Assembly (NCBI GenBank): GCA_943788135.1
Contig: CALSPC010000009.1
Coordinates: 32,418 to 96,417 of the forward strand
Direction: 5' to 3'
DNA: 64,000 bases
Source: an uncultured Paracoccaceae bacterium
GTDB taxonomy: Bacteria > Bacteroidota > Bacteroidia > Flavobacteriales > Flavobacteriaceae
Numbering within the stretch: the first letter of the stretch is position 1; every line of letters starts with the position of its first letter. The position numbers and the translations under genes were made by a program. The notes under the pieces were generated by a model. It saw only the letters and a list, made by a program, of their open reading frames with translations. It was not told the DNA's origin and made no database searches. Shown here one piece after another: positions 58,301 to 64,000 of this stretch.

Positions 58301-58977
58301 GTGAAGATAAACTTGTTGCTACTAAAAGTGTTGAGTACACCAAAGACACAGTAAGGCCTAAGTCGTACTACTCACGGTCAAATTTGGAAAATGAAGGCAC
58401 CTCTAGCCTGGATGACTTTTTGATAGATGTAGTTGTTGAAAGTGCAGATGTAGGTGGTTCATATTCTGTTACTGTACAAAACGTAAGTGCTGATAATTCA
58501 AATACCTCTAATAGATCCGTTTTTAGACCATTAAATATGAATGGACCACTATACTACACAGGTGAGATTTCCACCACAGAGTTCAATATATCTCAATTGG
58601 ATTTATCAAGCCTGGGCGAAGGGTATGTTGAAATAAAGCTTGAAATCACAGATCCTAATGGAAACTTAGGGGAGGTGCCATATGTTGCATATTACACTAT
58701 TGAAGGAAATTCTATTAGTTATGTGGGTACTACACTTTCCACTGAAATTTTTAAAAATGATAAAAATATAACTCTATATCCGAATCCGACATCATCAAAT
58801 ATATTCATTGGGGGTGAGTTTAATAAAGTGAGACTCTATGATCTTTATGGACGTGAATTGCTAAAATCCACAAGCAACCAATTAGACCTTTCTAACTTAC
58901 CAAATAATGTATACATGATTAAATTGGAGGATAATCAAGGGAAGATTATTGCAATAGGTAAGGTTGTCAAAAACTAA
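55309..58977 (+). CDS. Type IX secreted, metalloprotease-like protein with C-terminal sorting domain
   Basis: This is a 1222-residue exported protein. A signal peptide ends near residue 20 (ANAQ). The segment LILHEKAHFLWAY (about 383-395) is an HExxH zinc site, and NEDMAESIAFYLTNP about 60 residues later could supply the third ligand. From about 500 to 1140 there are repeated Ig-like or bacterial-fold modules with DPxGN and DxAGN motifs. The C-terminus (about 1150-1222, YPNPTSSNIFIGG, LYDLYGRELL, ending GKVVKN) is a type A sorting domain for the PorU/PorV system. It is island cargo flanked by repeats b and c. Confidence 0.88.
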   Translation: MKKIITSLYLICFVFPLANAQNDFTVTVNNIKEGDSVRVIAQKSSESLFKKWIHGSTTPTEAVFSLSDGEWAIKLDATGYTYPSPQIVSIPNDVSITFGLTELVGGDFSYTWEDDGSAAGHATQRYVNEPPNIVILNDTLTVPDDYSAIKLRTEYGVILSNDKETWSSEDSYRMYQMFESLPYRAYGEHDDNNYSEGEGVRGVFYLTDLEQDDDLSIELVDGVKHATFSQNAFVYSEPMIGKLDGIKGKFFSKRLYHAIVKFVTDFAQDDNALAWIAREKFGIEFLSSTQQTEELMGEDSSNFQAFFNTEKLEILSMLEELPDGFHKQDGLKFMVRRINGQDNPQYPSAAAIAWTGLNVIEFMSKAFISSDIHDTRRLILHEKAHFLWAYTFDDNLKNDWIEIGGWYEDPTSASGWSTTNTTESVSAYAHLKSPNEDMAESIAFYLTNPDALMSVSMQKFEFIRDRVMHGTRYIAQIREDLTFTVYNLYPDYTYPGKVTKVEVDVVGGSEEDKLVTIRATLNSSDPELDGASGAYIRFTSGSGTLHDIGLSPENGQQSDSVLVGTTTFNKFEKSGYWNLSFFKVTDPVGNMRYENRSTVGMKLYIENPLEDITPPKYNDDYNMELVTEKFSVGSFGSNLDENGVEMRAIKLNFSHYDKIPISRSYARMNVPNNNHSEVYNRDIQMNGAVVDSERGYDNDFDSDKHFELYLPIHEYYQSGWYSTTYSFATDIAGNKGTVYHVVDTTDFHISENDKHKIFKHTRDSIFVETLYPDYKKPEIDINNISITAEPTNPTAPDGETRVEIDILARDFSDFGGHESGVYKVSFTLRDPLGGIHGYQTGNSTMNNPDLNHHDANPQNDNEWRLYNFDLLLPKGSPPGQWGMASATVEDRAGNREQYSFVEYVRFDIIPSDIELTSPLEAEITDKVVNLDNLSSISATMSCSPCEGLNYVYTIYSLMGGNVVRGEGVFAADSIQVDNIDTSGVLDGVIKLTVQVTDSEDKLVATKSVEYTKDTVRPKSYYSRSNLENEGTSSLDDFLIDVVVESADVGGSYSVTVQNVSADNSNTSNRSVFRPLNMNGPLYYTGEISTTEFNISQLDLSSLGEGYVEIKLEITDPNGNLGEVPYVAYYTIEGNSISYVGTTLSTEIFKNDKNITLYPNPTSSNIFIGGEFNKVRLYDLYGRELLKSTSNQLDLSNLPNNVYMIKLEDNQGKIIAIGKVVKN

Positions 58978-58980
58978 AAT

Positions 58981-59062
58981 TTATTCCCAAGAATAAATTA
59001 TTATTTCTGGAAATAATTTGTGGAGCCAAGAGGAGTGAAATCGAACTATTTTGGGGCGGGTT
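58981..59062 (+). repeat. Hairpin plus GTGGAGCC repeat, copy c
   Basis: The left arm is identical to copy b (58981-58996); the right arm (59001-59016) has three mismatches to a perfect complement. GTGGAGCC, then TCGAACTATTTTGGGG, follow. It starts 3 bp after the stop of the secreted-protein gene and reaches the end of the converging 414-residue gene. Confidence 0.85.
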
Positions 59063-60306
59063 TAATCGAAATATGTAAGTAAAAAATCTTCTGAGAAAAA
59101 TGAATAGTTAAGTTTCTTACTCAACGATTTATAACGAGTTCTTAAAGTTATCTTTTTAGTTTTTGTAGTAGTGCTATCATAATCGTATATGAGATATAAA
59201 AGGCTTATAAATTCTTCATAGCTATGCCGGCAATCATTTAGTTTAAAAGCTTTAAAAAATTTAGTTTCATTTTCTAAATCTCCGGCTAATCTGTAGTAAA
59301 ATAAACACATTAAATAAAAAGAATTTAATTGACTATTTTGATAGTGAAAATCAATTTTTGATTCAACTTTATCTATTAAAAAAGACATGATTTCAATGTT
59401 TTTTAATAGAATTGTAGTTGTAAATACCTCATAATAATGGCTAATTAAATCAACTTTTAATGGAAGAGATTTATGGTGAGTATTTATTATTTCTGTAGCT
59501 TTATCTGGATCTGCACTAAGAAGTTTTAAGCTCAATAATCGTCCAATTAAAATAGAATGCAATTGTTTTTTGTGGGGTTTGTCAATATCAAAATCTTTGA
59601 TTTTTGTATTATTAATAAAATTTCTAAATTCAAGTACCGCTTTTGAAAATAGAGTAATATCATATCTAACATTATTTTTTTTAATGATTTCTAAAGTATC
59701 CCCATAATATTTATTCAAACTCGAGTAGTCTACAAAAATTAGAAATACACAATCCAAAAAATTTATGTTATTGAGAAGTAGTGGGTGAAGTTTATCTTTT
59801 TTTCGAATTAATAAACCTATAGAATTACCAATTTTAAGCACTTCATCATAAGAAAACGAATTAAAATTAAGGGCCTTTAAATTGAATATTCTATCTATTA
59901 ATTTATAATTTCCGTTATGCCATAATTCACGTATTAAAATTATAATTAGACTTGTAAAGTCTTCAGAACTTTTTTTGGTTTTCTTTACAAGATTAACTAT
60001 GTCTTCAGGATTGTTCTTTGCAACAGATTTATAAATAATTTCAGTGATATTAATTTTTTCTTTGTACTTATAATTTTGTGTAAAATCGATGTAATTTTTA
60101 TAACCTATAAATTGAGCCAGAGTGTTAAATGTTTTTATACTTGTTTTTGTTGACGGCAAAAGATTGTAAAATCGTCTCAGGGTATTATAGCTTATTTCTA
60201 TATCTAAAATTTCAAAAATTGCATTTGACAAGAATACGCAGTCTCCTCTATTTTTTATTTCCCTTTTTATTTTCTTAGCGATTTCTTTCTTTAGGTTTTC
60301 AATCAA
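59062..60306 (-). CDS. Protein with Bacteroidota-type N-terminal HTH-like motif, unknown function
   Basis: The first 75 residues show a recurrent pattern of Bacteroidota proteins: ISYNTLRRFYNLLP, then FNTLAQFIGYKNYIDF, probably a DNA-binding helix bundle. The remaining 340 residues are alpha-helical and Leu/Ile/Lys-rich, like a repeat scaffold of the TPR type, but no clear repeat unit can be set. It is convergent with the secreted-protein gene. A duplicated promoter region lies upstream. Confidence 0.6.
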   Translation of the reverse strand: MIENLKKEIAKKIKREIKNRGDCVFLSNAIFEILDIEISYNTLRRFYNLLPSTKTSIKTFNTLAQFIGYKNYIDFTQNYKYKEKINITEIIYKSVAKNNPEDIVNLVKKTKKSSEDFTSLIIILIRELWHNGNYKLIDRIFNLKALNFNSFSYDEVLKIGNSIGLLIRKKDKLHPLLLNNINFLDCVFLIFVDYSSLNKYYGDTLEIIKKNNVRYDITLFSKAVLEFRNFINNTKIKDFDIDKPHKKQLHSILIGRLLSLKLLSADPDKATEIINTHHKSLPLKVDLISHYYEVFTTTILLKNIEIMSFLIDKVESKIDFHYQNSQLNSFYLMCLFYYRLAGDLENETKFFKAFKLNDCRHSYEEFISLLYLIYDYDSTTTKTKKITLRTRYKSLSKKLNYSFFSEDFLLTYFD

Positions 60307-60318
60307 AATAAATTATTT

Positions 60319-60346
60319 TATATGAGCCAAATATGAGCCAAATATA
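60319..60346 (-). promoter_or_regulatory. Promoter with tandem ATATGAGCCAA units
   Basis: The unit ATATGAGCCAA occurs twice in tandem. The distal copy ends in a complete -7 element (TATATTTG on the minus strand, 60339-60346), 33 bp before the start of the 414-residue gene. Confidence 0.5.
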
Positions 60347-60438
60347 TAATATTTATTACTTATTTTAGGTATTTAAAAAAGTATATTACCCCATTAATAC
60401 TTGTTCAATTTTTTTTTATAAATATTAATATTTTACAT

Positions 60439-60804
60439 ATGCTGGATTTAAATGTTGACTTACCTGATTTTATCTCTCCAGTAATGAAACAATGGTTAGT
60501 TCAATTTAAGTTAAATCAGATAAACGATTTAACACAATTGGGCTTATTTACATGGAGATTTAGGCCTAACAAACGTTTGCCAGAAAAGCCGAGAAGGATA
60601 CCCACACTAGATTTAGATAAAACGATAACGCTCAAAGATTCAAGTTTTAGTAGATCTGTGTACTTTTTACAAATAGATGCCAGCACATTACATGTTTTTG
60701 AATCCTCTGGATTTTCTATGGCCGGTATGAGTAAAGCTAAAGAATATTTTCTCGAATCTGATAAATTTACAGAAGGCAAGGTTCTTCACAGTATGATTAG
60801 TTAA
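60439..60804 (+). CDS. Hypothetical protein (121 residues)
   Basis: I do not recognise this protein. It starts MLDLNVDLPDFISPVMKQWL and has no signal peptide or membrane segment. A short basic Pro/Arg-rich part (FRPNKRLPEKPRRIP) lies in the middle. It precedes the degraded STAND gene on the same strand by 60 bp, so the two may be functionally linked. Confidence 0.55.
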   Translation: MLDLNVDLPDFISPVMKQWLVQFKLNQINDLTQLGLFTWRFRPNKRLPEKPRRIPTLDLDKTITLKDSSFSRSVYFLQIDASTLHVFESSGFSMAGMSKAKEYFLESDKFTEGKVLHSMIS

Positions 60805-60864
60805 TTACAAAAATTATTACAAACATTTTAGCACCACATTTTAATAGCGTACAATATTTAATTT

Positions 60865-61743
60865 ATGAAAAAAACACTTCCTCAATGCTTTAATTATTTT
60901 ATTGCAATACTATTTTTACTTTTTTCAAATTCTTTTGTGGGTCAAGAAAGCGCCCAAAACGATTCCCTAACTGCTAGTTTTGAGAAATATAAAAAGCATG
61001 TGCTAACTCTAGATTATATTGGAAGAAAAACAAACAGCAATCAATATTTTTTAAATCTAGCAAAAACCTATTGTGATTCAATCCTAACTACTGGTATTGA
61101 TGATGATTGGGCAATTGCATTTAAGGAAAAAATAGATTTAACAATAGCTACGTGTGAATTTAACATGAACTATAAGGTTCAATTGTTTCCATATTTTAAC
61201 GGCTTTCCTTCGTACATGGGTTTTGCAGATGATGCTATAGAATACGCATATGATGACGCCTTAAATGATTTATTTGCCACTAAATTTAAGAAAATTGGGA
61301 ATACACCATTGGCAAATGTTAATATATCGTCAATCATCACAAGAGGAGACTGTGACGATGAAATGTTTGAAATTGTAAAGCAAACAATAATGGCAGGTAC
61401 AGATCACATTGTACTTACCAAAGAAGATTTAGAGCGCATGCTTGGAGTTACTCGAGCCACAAATCTTACCAATGGAAACTTAGATAAAGCTGATTTAGAT
61501 TTAATATCTACAGAATTAAAATTAGACAACCTTGGAATATTTGATGTTAGTAATGTAGATGTTATTGATGAAAAAATATGGTTGGTTCAAAGTAAATTTA
61601 ACACATACTCAAAAAAAGAAGGCTTTACGTCGTCTGTTTTTACCAAGGGCTTTTGCTATGATAAAAAGGGATTTATTGGTTTTAATATTATTTTACTCAT
61701 CTTGGAATCTATTTTGTTGATTAGCGCTAATTGCGGTGATTGA
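60865..61743 (+). CDS. N-terminal piece of the STAND gene: exported CsgG-like domain
   Basis: This open part of the broken gene encodes 292 residues. A signal peptide ends near residue 28 (GQES). The segment DHIVLTKEDLERMLGV, followed by GNLDKADLDLISTELKLDNLGIF, follows the pattern of CsgG/TolB-like domains (a regulator-like Arg/Glu loop, then a helix and a strand). It ends in the first membrane helix, where the frame is lost near 61720. Confidence 0.6.
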   Translation: MKKTLPQCFNYFIAILFLLFSNSFVGQESAQNDSLTASFEKYKKHVLTLDYIGRKTNSNQYFLNLAKTYCDSILTTGIDDDWAIAFKEKIDLTIATCEFNMNYKVQLFPYFNGFPSYMGFADDAIEYAYDDALNDLFATKFKKIGNTPLANVNISSIITRGDCDDEMFEIVKQTIMAGTDHIVLTKEDLERMLGVTRATNLTNGNLDKADLDLISTELKLDNLGIFDVSNVDVIDEKIWLVQSKFNTYSKKEGFTSSVFTKGFCYDKKGFIGFNIILLILESILLISANCGD

Positions 61744-62267
61744 TGAGAAAATCATACCAAATACATTAGAACCAGAAAGCTATTTTCCTTCAAAGACTTG
61801 TTCTATCAACTCCTCAAGAAAAATTAAATTCGTTACCATCTGCTTTATCTCCCCTATATTTTTATCTGCATTGATGATATTCTCTGTTTCATATTTAGCT
61901 CCAGATGCCACAGATCATTATTTAGAATCTGCAGCGATGCTCTGGGTTGTCGCTCTTACTTTGGCTATGAGTATTAGTGCCTACGTTTATTAATCTATTT
62001 TTAGTTAACAGATTACAGATAGATGGTTTCCATAACCTCAGAGGCTATCGAACTTTTGCCAACGCATCTTTGTACGCTACTTATATTCCTCTTTTTGTTT
62101 TTTATATCATTCAATTTGAGTACTATCCTAGAGCTGCACATTTTATTTTGGTAATTCTAACTTTTGTTTTGGGTGACTTGATTGCAAGATCATACTTTCA
62201 GTTTACGAGTAAAACCAAACATTCAAATTTAAAAACTCAGGCGCTTATTTGGTGTCATTGCGGGTAG
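61727..62267 (+). pseudogene. Membrane-helix piece of the STAND gene
   Basis: Two frames joined near 61985 give at least four hydrophobic helices (for example FVTICFISPIFLSALMIFS and ASLYATYIPLFVFYIIQF). They connect the exported part with the cytoplasmic ATPase. Confidence 0.55.
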
Positions 62268-62758
62268 TAGTTGCTCTTGATTATTTTTAACTACTTATGC
62301 GCTCAAGGATATTTCTGTTGACACTTTTGTAGGCATTTTAATTTTTATTGCTCCTATTTCAATCTCATTCACTGGTTAATTGGTAAGTACATTGATAGTG
62401 CTTAATAGTAAAAAATTAAAATCTCCTGATGGAAATACACGTTGTTAGATAACCTTCTCTTTATTAAATGATGTTGTAGATCCAGTATCAGCTTTATATG
62501 ACCCAATACAAAGTGATTTGTCTGATGATAATTTAAACGTAATGTTAGTTGCTGCTCCTATGGGCATGGGGAAAACAAGAAGTTTAAATGAGGCTAAGGG
62601 AGTCATTTTTCGAAAATGACTGGAAATGGTACTACGGTGATTGTGATGAGATTCAGGATGAGAATTCGGTCTCCTTTGAGCCTTTTCTTGAGGCCTTTAA
62701 AGACCTTCTTAGAGGTTGAGGAGTTTGTAGATAGGTCTACTACAAATGGAGTCCATTA

Positions 62759-62989
62759 GTGGGGAGGCAGTTAAAGCCCTTAGCAGACATTGCAGGAGGC
62801 TCCTCAGATTTGATCAGTGATTTTAAAAGAGACGAAAGTCGCACAATGACAGAAATAGGCGTTGAGATTGCCGAAAAACTTGAATTAAGCAAAAACAAGA
62901 CAGTTTTTGTTATGGAGGATCTTCACTGGATTGATCCAGAGAGTTATGCCTTTTTAAAGCATTTCATCAAAACTGTTAAACAGAAGTGA
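62759..62989 (+). pseudogene. Walker B piece of the STAND gene
   Basis: The 76-residue frame has SKNKTVFVMEDLHWIDPES, the Walker B region of AAA_16/STAND ATPases. It stops at a TGA at 62987. Confidence 0.55.
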
Positions 62990-63308
62990 CTTTATTAGAA
63001 AGAATATGTGCATCGTTCTTAACTATTAGAAACGATGAGGTAAACAATTTAAGAGGGAGTTAGTCTACAAGCGCTCAAAGATGATTTAGAGGATGCCTTA
63101 AACAATAGTCTTGACCACTGAAGGCAGTAATTACGGATTTGCTTAGTTGAGGAAAGCTTTAACGTAAAAGATTTTATTAACCATGTCAGCAATCAAAACT
63201 CACAGTTTAAGATACAAGAGTGATTCGCTTGCTGATATCAACTACAAGTTAAATAGTTCCTTAAACTTGATACAGACTCTAACCTGAAAGATTACCCCGC
63301 TCTATGTT

Positions 63309-63833
63309 TTGAAAATTGTTGAGCAATGGATACAAAACAAAGTGCTAAAGTTTACTCCTGACGGTTATGTTCTTACAGACTCTATAGAATCTATTGAGCT
63401 GCCAAACACAAAAGAAATAGATTCTTATTATCACTCTATTCTTGGAGAGTTTGATGTGAAGTGGGCTAGAATGTTGGAGAGTGCTGCTATTATTGGCAGT
63501 AAATTTAATGCTGATATTTTATCTCAAGTTTGGGGCTATGAGTTGCTCGAAATACTTGGTTTTTTAGAAGAAGCTGAAGCTAAGGGCTTAATTATTGATT
63601 TATCTGAAGAAGATAATATTTATGAATTCAGTGATAAGCGGATTGTATCTGCAATAAAAAGTTATTTTCCTAGCTCTCAAAATAGTGGAGTTAAGCAAAT
63701 TATCATTGAGTACAACAAGAGATACATTGACCTTCAAAAAGATATTATTAATGCCCCATCCGAGTTTTCTATGAGAAGAAATTTTGTCTGTGGTAAGACG
63801 CCTCACCCTTATGTCTTCAAGTTCAGCGCATAG
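63309..63833 (+). pseudogene. C-terminal helical piece of the STAND gene
   Basis: The 174-residue frame has LESAAIIGSKFNADILSQVW and FLEEAEAKGLI, the winged-helix part that follows a STAND ATPase. Another frame continues from about 63860 to the window edge (VRMILNEEHEKINAFVSFL). Confidence 0.55.
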
Positions 63834-64000
63834 TATTGACCTACCAAGCGTCTCATTTTTGAAATTATTGTGAGGATGATTCTTAATGAGGAACATGAAA
63901 AAATTAATGCATTTGTAAGTTTTTTAAGAAATAGAAATCTTACAGACTTAGCTGATCTTATAGCTATAATCAATAAAATTGCAAATCCAAATACTTCTTT

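Larger units (their letters stand above)
60865..64000 (+). pseudogene. Degraded gene: CsgG-like periplasmic domain, membrane helices, STAND ATPase
   Basis: Pieces in different frames line up as one large protein that continues past the window. Order: signal peptide; a CsgG/TolB-like exported domain; a helix (FIGFNIILLILESILL); further membrane helices to about 62400; a P-loop (APMGMGKTRS at about 62556); a Walker B region (FVMEDLHWIDPESYAFL at about 62909); and a helical region with LESAAIIGSKFNADIL, typical of STAND/AAA_16 ATPases. In the stretch 62230-62619 one frame is kept but carries stops at 62278, 62377, 62446 and 62617. Several frameshifts follow. The number of lesions favours true decay. 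Confidence 0.7.

Noticed and set aside
55121-59062. Integron attC sites or a CRISPR array formed by the GTGGAGCC repeats
   Set aside because: No integron integrase is present and the RYYYAAC/GTTRRRY boxes are missing. There are only three copies at very uneven spacing, and no cas genes.

Overview
The window is a low-GC chromosome segment from a member of the Bacteroidota, almost certainly the family Flavobacteriaceae. The evidence is the presence of type IX secretion and gliding genes (porV, porU, gldJ), a fused secDF, a TIGR02206-type membrane protein, a BT_3928-type protein, a cdaA next to folP, many -7 promoter elements of the form TAnnTTTG, and very few Shine-Dalgarno sequences. The genus cannot be fixed from the sequence alone.

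Positions 1 to about 51,130 are ordinary core genome. On the minus strand lie the pyruvate dehydrogenase genes (pdhC partial, pdhA), cdd, porV and porU. Divergent from them are gldJ and murF, then a tRNA-Val, a YwaF-like protein, an M28 peptidase with a short-chain dehydrogenase, ffh and folD. A minus-strand operon (lipoprotein, cupin, hydrolase, rluF, VOC protein) converges on folD. queE, asnB, gyrB, a DUF6588 protein, mdh and secDF follow on the plus strand, then folE-cysS-yidD-lgt on the minus strand. Next come an OmpP1/FadL porin with a lipoprotein, proS, tRNA-Glu with rpsT, rho, a DUF4293 protein, a phosphoesterase, truA with an MsbA-like exporter, and folP-cdaA. A seven-gene plus-strand operon runs from a DUF1599 protein to clpS, and ends against a persulfide dioxygenase-rhodanese/HMA pair.

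From the tRNA-Arg(ACG) at 51134-51207 to the right end the content changes to an accessory island. A serine recombinase lies head-on against the tRNA, and its last codons are read from the antisense strand of the tRNA. Upstream of it are two very small ORFs and a MerR-like DNA-binding protein. Then come 1.4 kb of AT-rich non-coding DNA with duplicated blocks, a 1222-residue type IX secreted metalloprotease-like protein flanked by two copies of a hairpin-plus-GTGGAGCC repeat, a 414-residue protein with a Bacteroidota-type N-terminal HTH-like motif, an orphan 121-residue protein, and a heavily degraded gene. That degraded gene reads as a periplasmic CsgG-like domain, several membrane helices and a cytoplasmic STAND-type ATPase.

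Several otherwise conserved genes carry single frameshifts (queE, truA twice, the DUF6588 gene, the recombinase). For the housekeeping genes these look more like base-calling indels than real decay. The terminal STAND gene also has several in-frame stop codons and looks genuinely degraded.
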